A stretch of DNA of 64,000 nt from an uncultured Pseudomonadales bacterium (GTDB lineage Bacteria; Pseudomonadota; Gammaproteobacteria; Pseudomonadales; Pseudohongiellaceae): contig CASIAB010000002.1 in the NCBI GenBank assembly GCA_949372635.1, positions 248,001 through 312,000 on the forward strand, in the 5' to 3' direction. This document shows, piece after piece, positions 25,302 to 35,354 of this stretch. The first letter of the stretch is position 1. Each line of letters begins with the position of its first letter. The notes beneath the pieces are model-generated. The model was not told the origin of the DNA and searched no databases. It worked only from the letters and a program-made list of their open reading frames with translations. The position numbers were made by a program, and so were the translations under genes.

Positions 25302-26999
25302 ATGACTAAGATCGAGATACCCGCTTTCACTTATCCGTCACTTTTAACCGGGTTAAAGCACAGCTATCTATCTGCGCTATGCCTAGTTACCAGTCTAGCT
25401 GCCTTGCCCAGTAGTAGCTTGGCAAAAGCAGCTTCTTTAGAGCAAATTCAAGCTTGTGAGGCGCTGCAACAGGTACGCAATCTTACCATCACTGAAGCAA
25501 CCGTGAGAGAAAACGATCAATCGAATTCTCACTATTGCTATGTGCGCGGCATCATCTCCCCAGCTATTCACTTCCACGCACAGCTACCCCTGATCGGAAA
25601 TTGGAACGGGCGCTTTCTGCAATGGGGCGATGGTGGCAAGGACGGCGATCTAGACTTTGCCAACCACAGAGTAGCCGAAGGCTACGCAGTGACAAACAGC
25701 AACACCGGCCACAACAGTGGCACCGAACCCGGTTCGGCTTTCGGCTATAACAACCGTCAGGCGGAGATCGACTTCGGCTACCGTGCAGTGCACCTAACGG
25801 TCATGGCTGGTAAAACGTTAGTAAAAAGCTACTACAATAGAGTCCCTGACTACTCCTACTTCGAGGGCTGTTCCACTGGCGGACGCCAGGGTCTTATGGA
25901 GGCACAGAGATACCCGAACGATTTCGACGGCATCGTCGCTGGCGCACCGGTTAACTACTACCAGGCGATGAATGCGGCAGGCACCTGGAATTTGCAGCGC
26001 ATGTTCAAGGACAACTTCGCTGGAAATCTCGCAATCGATAGCAACGGTGACGGGCAACGAGATAGCGTAGAACTCGTTCGGATACTCAATGATGCAGTGC
26101 TACAGAAGTGCGATGCCAACGATGGTATACGTGACGGCGTACTGAACAATCCACTAGCCTGCGACTTCAATCCAAGCCTAGATCTATCCGACTTCATGTG
26201 CCCCTCATTATCCACCGGCGCATGTTTTAACCAAGCACAAATCCAGACCATCGCAGACTTCTATAGCGGACCCTACGACAGCAATGGCACCATCATTTAC
26301 CCTGGCAAGACCAAAGGATCGGAACTCGACTGGATTGGTCTATTCATTCCTAGTGAAAGCAACGGCATGGCACCCGGCATGCTAAGAGGCCCCGCCGGTG
26401 ACCACGTTAACTACCTCTTCTATGAACAAGACCCCGGCGTAACGATACCGAATCTAAACGACCCTAATTACTCAGCGCGAGCCGATGGCATGAATCCGGA
26501 ATTTCACTGGCTAGATTTCAGCGTAGATGATTTCACCAACGGTGATGCTGAATTAATGAGCTCCATCATGGACGCGACCGATCCTGACCTTTCCAGCTTC
26601 CTAAAGACCCGCGGCGGCAAGCTCATCGTCTATCACGGACTCAGCGACGCTCTCTCTGTCGCTACGGCAACAGTCAACTACTTCAAGGATATGGTAGACG
26701 CTACCTTCGAGGGTAGCTTCAACGACGCGAATGATTCCTCGCGTCTATTCCTAGCCCCCGGCATGGGCCACTGCGGTGGTGGCCCCGGCCCAAACAACTG
26801 GGACAAACTCGTTCCACTCGTAGACTGGGTAGAGAATGGCATAGCACCCGAATCACTAACAGTGACGCATAGCACCGACGGCGACATCGACGATGAGCGG
26901 CCACTCTGCACATTCCCACAGCAGGCTAGATTCAGCGGCCCTGCTGGTGGAGAGAACAATCCAGACAATTGGATTGCCGAAAATTTCAGCTGCCAGTGA
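25302..26999 (+). CDS. Tannase / feruloyl esterase family, secreted
   Basis: 565 residues from ATG 25302 (AAGAAAGG before it); an earlier in-frame start at 25251 is less likely. Signal peptide near residues 17-45 ending in SLAKA. Catalytic serine in F-E-G-C-S-T-G-G-R-Q-G, and a terminal PGMGHCGGGPGPN with the His and the disulfide Cys close to the catalytic triad, as in fungal feruloyl esterase B and tannase. It should release phenolic acids from plant or algal esters outside the cytoplasm. Confidence 0.9.
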   Translation: MTKIEIPAFTYPSLLTGLKHSYLSALCLVTSLAALPSSSLAKAASLEQIQACEALQQVRNLTITEATVRENDQSNSHYCYVRGIISPAIHFHAQLPLIGNWNGRFLQWGDGGKDGDLDFANHRVAEGYAVTNSNTGHNSGTEPGSAFGYNNRQAEIDFGYRAVHLTVMAGKTLVKSYYNRVPDYSYFEGCSTGGRQGLMEAQRYPNDFDGIVAGAPVNYYQAMNAAGTWNLQRMFKDNFAGNLAIDSNGDGQRDSVELVRILNDAVLQKCDANDGIRDGVLNNPLACDFNPSLDLSDFMCPSLSTGACFNQAQIQTIADFYSGPYDSNGTIIYPGKTKGSELDWIGLFIPSESNGMAPGMLRGPAGDHVNYLFYEQDPGVTIPNLNDPNYSARADGMNPEFHWLDFSVDDFTNGDAELMSSIMDATDPDLSSFLKTRGGKLIVYHGLSDALSVATATVNYFKDMVDATFEGSFNDANDSSRLFLAPGMGHCGGGPGPNNWDKLVPLVDWVENGIAPESLTVTHSTDGDIDDERPLCTFPQQARFSGPAGGENNPDNWIAENFSCQ

Positions 27000-27216
27000 A
27001 CAGCGTCATGCCCGCTTCCTCAGAAACAATTCTCGTTATATTTTTGCAGCAGAGCAGTGGCGCCAGGAAATTCAGAATAATGAACTAGCTTATTTATATC
27101 TTGAAAAAATTATTCAAGATGTCGAAATTGATAAGATAAATAGCAATTCACTATTAGTGAGCCTAATAACAAATTGGCCATGGACCACGATCTTGTCTAG
27201 GAGCCTAGGGCCTGCT

Positions 27217-27873
27217 TTAAACGGTTTTCATATTCGGTTGGTATCTTTTTGACCAGGTGAGCCAGCCAAAAAAGATAATGACTATGTACACAGCAAACAG
27301 TATTGCGGTGAAATACAGCTCACGATCGATATACAGATAGATTGAAATAGAATCAATCACTAGCCAATAGATCCAGTTTTCCAATATCTTGCGCGTCACC
27401 ATATAGGTAGTAACAACGCTTCCCCATGTCGTCAATGAATCTAAATATGGCAGTTGAGCATCGGTTCCAGAATTCAGCAGATACCCTGATATAAAGGTAA
27501 GCAAGGCGATAAGGGTTAGGGCTGTTAAATGCTGCCGCATACTCCACATCGAAACCTGTAAGTTCGTCGAACCGTCCTTGGCGCTTCGCCACTGATACCA
27601 GCCGAAGACTGCCATGGCAATATAGTAAACTTGCAGACCAGACTCCATATAGAGATTCACGCCCCAGAAGATGTACAAAAAAATGAATGTAGAAACGCTG
27701 GCTGCTAACCAGCAAAGAATATTTTCTCTGACCGCCAGAACAAGATAGGCAATCGCAAACACTACTGCTGATAATTCCAGCAATGAATTTAGCAGGAATT
27801 GCTCCCCGACAGTGTTCAGAAATTCAATCACTTGAGAGACCCCGGAGATCGTCTCCCAGTAGTTTGATAACAA
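27217..27873 (-). CDS. PnuC-family transporter, probably for thiamine (PnuT)
   Basis: 218 residues, seven to eight hydrophobic segments with the PnuC pattern (AVFGWYQWRSAK, LTTWGSVVTTYM, LENWIYWLVIDSISIYLY, FFGWLTW). PnuC proteins carry nicotinamide riboside; the PnuT branch carries thiamine. This copy is in an operon headed by a TPP riboswitch, so thiamine is the better call. The predicted start overlaps the previous gene by 50 bp; a GTG at 27831 would reduce this to 8 bp. Confidence 0.85.
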   Translation of the reverse strand: MLSNYWETISGVSQVIEFLNTVGEQFLLNSLLELSAVVFAIAYLVLAVRENILCWLAASVSTFIFLYIFWGVNLYMESGLQVYYIAMAVFGWYQWRSAKDGSTNLQVSMWSMRQHLTALTLIALLTFISGYLLNSGTDAQLPYLDSLTTWGSVVTTYMVTRKILENWIYWLVIDSISIYLYIDRELYFTAILFAVYIVIIFFGWLTWSKRYQPNMKTV

Positions 27874-28084
27874 AAATACTTTTACCGTATTTCTCCCAGC
27901 TTAGCCTAACCTCAACTTTCAAAAGATCCATTATCAGCTCATAGTTACCATAGAGCTGCGTCGAGAGGTCATTACGTACCACCGCGACCTCGGGGTATCG
28001 CTGCACTCTTTCGATAAATTCCTTAATAGCGGGGATATATTCATCTTTCAATGGATAGAGGCTTATATCAACTGACGCTTTCAT
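27824..28084 (-). CDS. YkoF-like / thiamine-binding family small protein
   Basis: 86 residues, a compact alpha/beta fold: MKASVDISLYPL (first strand), a helix with IKEFIERVQRYPEV, then TQLYGNYELIMDLL. This matches the thiamine-binding (YkoF / MTH1187-like) superfamily. Its start overlaps the TonB receptor stop by 4 bp, so it is translated with it under the TPP riboswitch. It could bind thiamine or hydroxymethylpyrimidine for the transporter. Confidence 0.72.
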   Translation of the reverse strand: MKASVDISLYPLKDEYIPAIKEFIERVQRYPEVAVVRNDLSTQLYGNYELIMDLLKVEVRLSWEKYGKSIFVIKLLGDDLRGLSSD

Positions 28085-30165
28085 AACTGGACCTCATAGC
28101 TAACTCCAACCATTCGTGTTTCACCGAATTGAACATAGGGCTCAGGGGCGTATCCTTTTCTTGGATCATTGCCGAACTCCCCAAAGAAGAACCCCCTAAC
28201 AGCGTAGTCTTGGTTGGTAAGATTACGTCCCCAAAAACTCAGGGTCCATTGTTCGCTAGAATAGCTGAGGTTCATATTTAACAGCTCATAGGGATCGCTT
28301 TGTATGTTATGACTGTCGGAAAAATAGAAATCATCTTTCGCATCGAGTGAAACTGAAAGAGACCAGGCACCTAGACTATAATCAGCTGCAAAATGTGCCA
28401 TATATCCCGGCGCATGGGCTTGATCACGTCCTGATAGATCCTGATTTGCAGAATTCACAAAAGAGTCAAAGGTCGCATCCAACAACCCTAAACTGGCTGT
28501 TAGACCCAATTGCTCTGAGGGATACCAAACCGCTTCAAATTCTACACCGTTATTTGTCCCTTCGGCCGCGTTACCTATGAAATCGACAAATTCAGTACTT
28601 CCGTTGGCACGAATTCTTCCAATGGAACTCTTTACCTGCTGTTCGTGCCTATCATCATGAAACCAAGCCGCTTTAAGATATAATTTGTTTTCGAGTAAAC
28701 TCGATTTAATTCCCATTTCATATTCAACTAGGAACTCTTCGCCAAACTCTCGTAAATCTGCATCCAATGTGCCATCGGTATTAAACCCACCGGCCTTATA
28801 TCCCCGAGCAATACTGGCGTAGGCTATGGTATTTGAATTTAAAAGGTACTTGGCAGCAACTCTACCGCCCCATAGAGTTTCCGTGGGCGAAAAGCCAAGC
28901 AATTCTGAGTCTCTATAAATCGTGTCGCGTCTTTCGACTCGCAAACCTGTTTCCAGGGTAAGTTTTTCACTAAGAGATGAATCCAATTGGAAGAAGACCG
29001 CGGCAGTATCAAAATCGTAGTCGCTACGAAAGTCAGAAGCGAGGAAGGTGTACTCTCGCTTCAATGACTCACTGCTTTTTAATGTGTACACACCGAACAG
29101 CCAGTCGGTTGAATCGGCAAACAGCCTGCTACTATCGTTGGATAGGAATCTGAACTCCAGACTCTGAGTTTTCCTATCACGGATGTAATTGTCTCGTGAC
29201 ATATAGCCATCTGGGTGTATGCCTGCAAAGGTCCAGTCCTCATCGTAACCATATTCCATATCGGAATCGGCGAGACCCACGATGAGCTTTAAATCAAAAT
29301 TATCGAGTTGCCAGCTACTGTCAATGGCCAATGCAAGAGATTCTTGTTGGTCCTGACCTGGCTCATCAGAGAGCGTGGTACGTGAATTATCCAGAGTAAA
29401 TGCATCGTAACCGTTATCGATATCGACGTGGGACAGAGAAAAATTCAACTGCCAATTGGCAGACATTTCTGCGCTTAATTTCCCACGAATGGATTGTTCG
29501 TCTTGTGAATTATTTCTCTTTGTTCGCAGAAATGAGTTTTCATAGTATCCATCGGATCGATGGCTCCCCACCGCCAATCGAGCACTAACGCTTTCGGTAA
29601 CCGGCCCGGTTACCACTGCCGTAATCGCTTGTGTATTGTAATCTGCCGCGCCGAGTTTCAAACTCGCTGCAAACTGATCCTCTGGATCGTGAGTCTTGAC
29701 GTTGATCAGGCCAGCTAGCGCATTGGCGCCGTATCTCGTTCCCTGAGGTCCACGCAGTATTTCAACCTGCTTAACATCCAGCATGGTAGCAATGGTGGCC
29801 GCGCCGCTAAAATCTACATTGTCCACGAGAAAGCCAACCGAGGGATTGATGGGTGCTACAAATTGACTACGCTCGCCGATGCCCCGGATCTGGAAAAAAC
29901 GCGCGCGATTTGACCCAGAAGCATAGTTAACATTGGGAACGGCGTTCGCCAACTCCTCAAAATGCTGGGCTGACCTAGATTTTATAACTGCTTCCGTCAT
30001 CACTGTGACGCTAGTCGCCATATCCAACTCACTTCTGGCTCTAAAATCTGCTGTAACGACGATTTCTTCAATGGCATTTTCTACGGCCGCAGCAAGACCT
30101 CGCGTGGAGCTCAGAAGGGCGACTAAGAGTAAGGCTATAGTAGGTTTGTAAAAAGCATTAGACAT
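28081..30165 (-). CDS. TonB-dependent receptor, TPP-regulated (thiamine uptake)
   Basis: 694 residues from ATG 30165 (GGAGAG in front). Signal peptide to about residue 25, TonB box region EEIVVTADF, plug domain with RIRGIG-type loop and VDNVDF, then a 22-strand barrel ending in a phenylalanine-poor but aromatic-containing last strand (GVSYEVQL). It brings a large or scarce nutrient across the outer membrane. The TPP riboswitch in its leader and the downstream PnuC-type gene identify thiamine or a precursor as the likely cargo. Confidence 0.9.
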   Translation of the reverse strand: MSNAFYKPTIALLLVALLSSTRGLAAAVENAIEEIVVTADFRARSELDMATSVTVMTEAVIKSRSAQHFEELANAVPNVNYASGSNRARFFQIRGIGERSQFVAPINPSVGFLVDNVDFSGAATIATMLDVKQVEILRGPQGTRYGANALAGLINVKTHDPEDQFAASLKLGAADYNTQAITAVVTGPVTESVSARLAVGSHRSDGYYENSFLRTKRNNSQDEQSIRGKLSAEMSANWQLNFSLSHVDIDNGYDAFTLDNSRTTLSDEPGQDQQESLALAIDSSWQLDNFDLKLIVGLADSDMEYGYDEDWTFAGIHPDGYMSRDNYIRDRKTQSLEFRFLSNDSSRLFADSTDWLFGVYTLKSSESLKREYTFLASDFRSDYDFDTAAVFFQLDSSLSEKLTLETGLRVERRDTIYRDSELLGFSPTETLWGGRVAAKYLLNSNTIAYASIARGYKAGGFNTDGTLDADLREFGEEFLVEYEMGIKSSLLENKLYLKAAWFHDDRHEQQVKSSIGRIRANGSTEFVDFIGNAAEGTNNGVEFEAVWYPSEQLGLTASLGLLDATFDSFVNSANQDLSGRDQAHAPGYMAHFAADYSLGAWSLSVSLDAKDDFYFSDSHNIQSDPYELLNMNLSYSSEQWTLSFWGRNLTNQDYAVRGFFFGEFGNDPRKGYAPEPYVQFGETRMVGVSYEVQL

Positions 30166-30237
30166 GAGTCTCTCCAAAATTTAATTTAAGAGACCCGGTA
30201 TTATTTGGACGTGTGATGAGATGTGGTATGCATCCTT

Positions 30238-30322
30238 TTCCTACGCCGGTATTAACCGGATCAGGTTCTAGGGTTGACTGGCTCTCGCCAGAATCTCAGG
30301 TCAATTGACCACCCCTAAGGAA
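30238..30322 (-). promoter_or_regulatory. TPP riboswitch (THI element)
   Basis: Read on the minus strand: TTCCTTAGGGGTG, CCTGAGAT, ACCCTAGAACCTGATCCGG, TTAATACCGGCGTAGGAA. These are the conserved strands of the thiamin pyrophosphate aptamer, with outer stem TTCCT/AGGAA. A GGTCAATTGACC insertion is present between helices. It lies 73 bp upstream of the TonB receptor start and would reduce expression when TPP is plentiful. Confidence 0.93.
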
Positions 30323-30586
30323 CTGGGGCTAGTATAGCATTGGCTTAAGCAATTGTTAGAGAGATTTTTCCGGGGATAGTAGGCGGTATGGCTTAGCAGC
30401 TGGCAACTCCATAGCCATGATCAATGGCACACGAGTAAAATTGGTAGTGGACTCTAGCAGTTACCAATCGACTTTCTTGCAGCTGGCTGTTATCTCTATT
30501 AGGAGTTATTTTTTACAGTTTTTTAGTTATCATCACTGCAGAAATAGCCTTCATGGGAACTATAGCGGTACACAAGAGTTATTGTA

Positions 30587-31108
30587 ATGAGCACTGAAAT
30601 ATTAGTTATTACGGGCCCTGAATCTTCAGGGAAAACTACCCTTGCAACCCAGCTTGCTAATTACTGGAAAACACCTCTTGTTGCAGAAGCTGCCAGAGAT
30701 TATCTCAAAGGAAACGGTTCTTATCAGCAACACGACTTATTAGAAATTGCCAAGCAACAACACAAACAGGAACTAACGGTTCTTTCTCACTTGCCAGAAA
30801 GAATTATTTGCGACACTGATTTGCTGGTTATTATGATCTGGAGCGAAGTGAAGTATGGATACTGCGACTCGTGGATTTATAGTACTTTTGAAAGCAACAT
30901 CAAAAAAAATAATTTTTGCAGGCATTATTATTTGTGTGATTCGAATATTCCTTGGCAAGCCGATCCACGCCGAGAAAACCCGCACAACCGCGACGAATTA
31001 TTCGATCTATATCTTAAAAAGCTTAAAGAGTACGAATTGGACTATAGAATAGTAAAAGGCAAGCCACGACAACGTTTACAGCAAGTTCTGGATAGTTCGG
31101 ATTCGTAA
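30587..31108 (+). CDS. NadR C-terminal-like AAA/P-loop kinase
   Basis: 173 residues. Walker A GPESSGKTTL at residues about 9-18 and the ribosylnicotinamide-kinase-like layout (VAEAARDYL, CDTDLLVIMIW, DPRRENPHNRDELF). In NadR this domain phosphorylates nicotinamide riboside; stand-alone copies are often found with PnuC-type transporters. It is divergent from the thiamine operon, with the riboswitch in the gap on the other strand, so it may phosphorylate the imported vitamin (inference). Confidence 0.83.
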   Translation: MSTEILVITGPESSGKTTLATQLANYWKTPLVAEAARDYLKGNGSYQQHDLLEIAKQQHKQELTVLSHLPERIICDTDLLVIMIWSEVKYGYCDSWIYSTFESNIKKNNFCRHYYLCDSNIPWQADPRRENPHNRDELFDLYLKKLKEYELDYRIVKGKPRQRLQQVLDSSDS

Positions 31109-31135
31109 TAATAATTGGGATAAAACTAATTTCTA

Positions 31136-31624
31136 CTAGATCTTCATTTCCTGAACTTTAGTTTTCAGTGCGTTTTTATGCTGCTCCAATTTATCGGCGA
31201 CTGACTCATCAAATGTCCCAATGATTTCCGCCGCCAAGATTCCTGCATTCTTAGCGCCATCCAAGGCAACTGTTGCCACTGGAACTCCGGCAGGCATTTG
31301 CAATATAGACAAAACAGAATCCCAGCCATCGATTGAATTCGTAGATTTAATGGGAACACCAATCACCGGCAGAGTGCTTACAGCGGCAACCATGCCCGGC
31401 AAATGAGCAGCACCGCCGGCACCGGCAATAATCACAGTAAAGCCCAAAGCTCGCGCATTTTTCGAATAGTCCATCATCGACTCTGGAGTCCGATGAGCAG
31501 ATACCACTGACATTTCATACTCAATATCAAATTCCTTGAGGATTTCAGCTGCAGCTTCCATGACCTTAAGATCAGAACTGCTGCCCATAATGATGCCAAC
31601 TTTCGAATTCTGCATATTTGTCAT
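31136..31624 (-). CDS. purE: N5-carboxyaminoimidazole ribonucleotide mutase
   Basis: 162 residues, class I Pur[21 protein letters not shown] (catalytic His region) and [13 protein letters not shown] are the family signatures. It converts N5-CAIR to CAIR in purine synthesis. The start overlaps the purK stop by 4 bp. Confidence 0.96.
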   Translation of the reverse strand: MTNMQNSKVGIIMGSSSDLKVMEAAAEILKEFDIEYEMSVVSAHRTPESMMDYSKNARALGFTVIIAGAGGAAHLPGMVAAVSTLPVIGVPIKSTNSIDGWDSVLSILQMPAGVPVATVALDGAKNAGILAAEIIGTFDESVADKLEQHKNALKTKVQEMKI

Positions 31625-32760
31625 GCTAGTACTTTGATCGCCTTTTTAACCAATTGAACTTTCTCTTTCAGTGCGTTCATATCATCATCAAGAATTATAA
31701 TATGGCCCATCTTTCGATGAGGCTTAGTGATTTTCTTACCATATAGAATTAGTTTTGAACCTTCGATTTTCAGTAGCTTTTCCAGGCCTTCATATATTGC
31801 TGGTCCAGTATAACCTTCTTCACCCAAAAGATTCACCATTGCTGAAGGCTTAGTAATCTTAGTTACACCTAAGGGCAAACCAAGAATAGCGCGAAGATGT
31901 TGTTCATACTGAGAAGTGTCATTAGCACTAATTGTTTGATGGCCACTGTTATGAGGCCTTGGCGCTACTTCATTTACCAGTACTTCACCTGTCTTAATGA
32001 CGAACATTTCTACCGCTAAAAGCCCTACAATATCAAGATTTGTGATGACTTTTCTAGCAAGCTCTTCGGCAGTTTGCTGAATCTCTTTTGACAATGAACT
32101 TGGAGCAATCAAATAATCTACCAAATTATAGACAGGATGAAATATACACTCAACTGCAGGGAATACGGCAATTTCTCCCAGTGAGTTTCTTGCAGCGATT
32201 ACAGAAATCTCAGTTTCAAAATCAATAGTTTTTTCCAGCAGCCCATAATCATCAAAAGCCTTATCTATATCTGCTACGCTCTCCAAACTTAATACACCGC
32301 CTCCATCATAGCCTCCCTTCCCCAGCTTATTAAAAGCAGGCAGAAACTCTGCATTGGCTTTAATATCTTTACGATTATTCACCAGAATAAATTCAGCAGT
32401 AGGTATATCGTGATCAAGAAAAAATTGCTTCTGAACCCGCTTATCCTGAATAATCTCTATCACACTCGGTTGTGGATAAACAGAGATGCCTTCACGCTCC
32501 AGTTGGTAGAGCGCGTCAATATTAACGTTTTCAATCTCAATAGTAATCAAATCAACATGCTTTCCAAAAGCATAGACAGTCTCATAGTCTAATAGAGACC
32601 CCTGTGTGTATTCGCTCGCCAAACCACTGCAAGGACCCTCCTTGCTAGGGTCAAGCACACAGGTATGCAAATTGAAATTAGGGCAGGCCTGCAGCAGCAT
32701 TCGACCAAGCTGTCCGCCACCAATAATGCCTAGTTTGAAGTCTTTATAGAACGCTTTCAT
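31621..32760 (-). CDS. purK: N5-carboxyaminoimidazole ribonucleotide synthase
   Basis: 379 residues, ATP-grasp enzyme. [15 protein letters not shown] at the N-terminus, [15 protein letters not shown] for ATP binding, [15 protein letters not shown] in the active site. It makes N5-CAIR from AIR, bicarbonate and ATP, the step before PurE. Upstream of purE on the same strand; the two genes form one transcription unit. Confidence 0.96.
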   Translation of the reverse strand: MKAFYKDFKLGIIGGGQLGRMLLQACPNFNLHTCVLDPSKEGPCSGLASEYTQGSLLDYETVYAFGKHVDLITIEIENVNIDALYQLEREGISVYPQPSVIEIIQDKRVQKQFFLDHDIPTAEFILVNNRKDIKANAEFLPAFNKLGKGGYDGGGVLSLESVADIDKAFDDYGLLEKTIDFETEISVIAARNSLGEIAVFPAVECIFHPVYNLVDYLIAPSSLSKEIQQTAEELARKVITNLDIVGLLAVEMFVIKTGEVLVNEVAPRPHNSGHQTISANDTSQYEQHLRAILGLPLGVTKITKPSAMVNLLGEEGYTGPAIYEGLEKLLKIEGSKLILYGKKITKPHRKMGHIIILDDDMNALKEKVQLVKKAIKVLA

Positions 32761-33397
32761 GCTTGTTAAACGACTTTTTAAGGGGAAAGCAGGGCATCAT
32801 AGCAAAAAACATCGCTACAGACCCATTTCCGGGAGATAAATCTGGACTCCGTGACTTCTAAAGGACAGACTCAAAATCAGCTTTGCTTGCTCCTTCAATG
32901 GCTGATTATCTTCATCATTACTACTGGCGTCACTCGCTTACCAAACACTTAGCATAAGTATGCTCGTATTTCGTCCCATATTTACGTGAATCTGGCCAAT
33001 CGAATACCGACCTAGAAAGAGCACTAATATGTTGTCAAAGCTCTCGAATAATCCGACGCAAGCTTAACTGAAAGAAGCACCTGCCGACCACATTACCAAT
33101 GCATAGCGAATGAAAGCATAGACTCCAATTTACGTCGCTGTTATTTTTCTTATATTGCCATGCCACCCTACCTTTCCCTTCTTGCGCATTTATAGAGCGT
33201 CCAATTTGGACTCGTTTACGAGTCTCGTTATAATGTGATGGTGTGCAGCTGACATAACTATTGTTGTGGCTTCCAGGAGAAGCTACGTGCACATCGGCGG
33301 GGACAGGTTGATTTGTTGGATATGGACGCGTTTGAAGCTGTGCTGTCTTCAATAAATTCTAGCGTCATCTGAATATACACATGAAGAGGCAGGAACT
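32761..33397. other. Gene-free stretch
   Basis: No coding frame is supported. A 105-codon minus-strand frame at 33035-33352 has no domain pattern, no ribosome site and odd composition. No RNA or palindrome was recognised. Confidence 0.5.
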
Positions 33398-33820
33398 ATG
33401 AAATACGTCTATTGGTTTTTAGGACTATTAGTTGGAATACCAGTCCTGCTCATTGGAATTCCTATTGCCGCTTCTGAGCTCGGGGGAGAAGTAGTGACTT
33501 TGGAGAGGGCCGAAGAAGATGGCGAGTCTAACCGAATTCGAATTTGGATTGTTGATAACGATGGTGCATCCTGGATAGAGCATGGGGGTTCAGAGTCCTA
33601 TTGGATGGATCAACTGAAGATCTCAAACGATGTGGTTTTAGATCGCGCAGGTCAATCCCAATCTTACGAAGGCACTCTAGATCCAGACTCACACGACCTC
33701 TACCATGACCTTCGTAGGCAAAAGTATAGCTGGGCCGATCAGCTAATAGAGGTGTTTAGTGGTGGTCGCGAAAGCTGCGACGGGATCCCGGTTCAACTTC
33801 GCTTATCCAATGACGCTTAG
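33398..33820 (+). CDS. Membrane-anchored DUF385 / deazaflavin-reductase-like protein
   Basis: 140 residues with one N-terminal hydrophobic anchor (about 6-27). The rest resembles the split-barrel nitroreductase/quinone-reductase (DUF385-type) family: RIRIWIVDNDGASWIEHGG, a D-x-V-x-L-D-R-x-G-x-x-x-x-Y strand and LRRQKYSWADQLIEVF near the C-terminus. These folds bind FMN or F420-like cofactors. Start supported by GGCAGGAA upstream. Function is unproven. Confidence 0.7.
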   Translation: MKYVYWFLGLLVGIPVLLIGIPIAASELGGEVVTLERAEEDGESNRIRIWIVDNDGASWIEHGGSESYWMDQLKISNDVVLDRAGQSQSYEGTLDPDSHDLYHDLRRQKYSWADQLIEVFSGGRESCDGIPVQLRLSNDA

Positions 33821-33899
33821 CATTCAGTTGAAGTGATAACAGTGCATGTGCGTTGAGCACTTACTAATAAAGGCGTTATATCCGGTAAAGAAAATAATT

Positions 33900-34172
33900 A
33901 TGAATTTGGAAAAATCTAAAAAGAGAATATCTAAGAAAGCCAAAATGGGATTTCAGGGCTATCCAACGATTGAAATCACCTATTCGGGGCCAAACACTTG
34001 CTCGGCAAACGGAGTTCTCCTTGAGCTTGTCGCTGCAGAGGGGGCGCAGCCACAAACCGAAAGATTTACCACTGCAGGTGATATACGAGAGGATGAGACT
34101 ATCCAATCTGCAATAGTAAAAATGATAGAAAGATCGGGAGCGCAATCAGTTCTTTTGAACGAAGGCGTCTAA
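33900..34172 (+). CDS. Small conserved hypothetical protein
   Basis: 90 residues from ATG 33900, preferred over GTG/ATG-like frames at 33846 because the first 18 codons lack resemblance to the rest. Basic N-terminus (KSKKRISKKAKMGFQGYP), a beta-strand TIEITYSGP, then REDETIQSAIVKMIERSGAQSV. It resembles a short protein seen in several gammaproteobacteria, but no function is known. No signal peptide. Confidence 0.6.
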   Translation: MNLEKSKKRISKKAKMGFQGYPTIEITYSGPNTCSANGVLLELVAAEGAQPQTERFTTAGDIREDETIQSAIVKMIERSGAQSVLLNEGV

Positions 34173-34755
34173 TCAAGCGATACTGCTTAGTAATCTAAAA
34201 GAACAGAGAGACTCGATCCAAATTCAACGCACACTAACCCCTCTTGGCCAAACGTCTCACTGTTTAGGCGCTCTGTGTCTTGGGATACAAACTTGTCTCT
34301 AATTTTAGTCTAAGAGATCTGGGCTTCTATTAAACGCTATATTTATAGGCATGACTTTTACGTCTGCCGCTACGACTAATGATTCAAAGACAATGCGTAC
34401 ATTTTATGAAGTTAACGAGGGTTCAGGCTTATTCGGACTTCGACACCCATAGAATTCTGCAAGTTCACAGCTCATGACTATGCGAAATACTAGCTCTCTA
34501 TGCTATCCGAGCCTATAGAAATAGACGAATTCACGCTAGCGGCCTCTCTTAATTACGCGATAATACTTTTTACGAATGCAATCATGTATACGCTTTTACT
34601 GGAAAATCAGTATCCCTAGATCATTCGGTCAGTCGGAGTTTACGATTGAGAAAGGCGAAATTAGTGTTTCTGTAGTACTTAGATTGTCGATAATTGATTA
34701 GAATACAGCACACAATCAACCCACAAGCACTATGTGCGCATAATGAGTATTAGAA
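34173..34755. other. Gene-free stretch
   Basis: About 580 bp with no convincing frame, RNA or repeat. Confidence 0.5.
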
Positions 34756-35025
34756 ATGGCTGAGTGTATTAGTTGTAGCATTGAAGTTGAGAGCAAAGAA
34801 ATGGATGCAGGAAATCGACTGCTTCTGAGCTGCAAAAAATGCGGAACTTACGACATTTCCCGACCTGCAATTAGCAGAGTGAAAAGAAATCGAGCCGATA
34901 TGCGAAGATTTGTTAACGCACTCAGCCGGGCACGCAAAAACAGCAAAATTCTATCAGTAATGGTCGTGCCACGAATTGGGATAAAGTTTGAAGTGGGTGG
35001 CGAAGCTCCATCACAATCAGGTTAA
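34756..35025 (+). CDS. Small zinc-ribbon protein
   Basis: 89 residues. Two Cys pairs, C4-I-S-C7 and C26-K-K-C29, look like a zinc ribbon, followed by a basic helix-rich tail (RVKRNRADMRRFVNALSRARK). It may bind nucleic acid or assist another protein. No family is recognised and no operon partner is near. Confidence 0.5.
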   Translation: MAECISCSIEVESKEMDAGNRLLLSCKKCGTYDISRPAISRVKRNRADMRRFVNALSRARKNSKILSVMVVPRIGIKFEVGGEAPSQSG

Positions 35026-35354
35026 TCTAAGAGAGTTCCATGGGAAAGCTAATTGCCACTATTGCACCATAGTATAGCGCTATGCTTTTCACTATCGACT
35101 GCCACTACTTCGACAAGCTAGCGGCCAGCGTTGTTTAGTTCGATCTTCTATTTTGTTTCTTATATCCGATGGCGTCATTTTCTGAAATTCATCTTTTATC
35201 TACCTTTAAACAGAGTCGCTTTATAAGCGCGCAGCCCCAAGACAGCGGTCATACGTTCCTATTTCCCTCAGTTAATGGTAATTTCTATCACTAACCTTAC
35301 TTAATCTAACTGCTAGCACTAGCCTTATAAAAATAAACGCGCCAAGAGGTAACT
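35026..35354. other. Gene-free stretch
   Basis: No frame of note. It is the leader region of the CHRD gene; no clear promoter was picked. Confidence 0.4.

Noticed and set aside
26893..27252. 119-codon plus-strand frame after the tannase gene
   Set aside because: Its first third overlaps the tannase coding sequence in another frame and the rest has no pattern.
33035..33352. 105-codon minus-strand frame as a gene
   Set aside because: No ribosome site, domain pattern or sensible composition.
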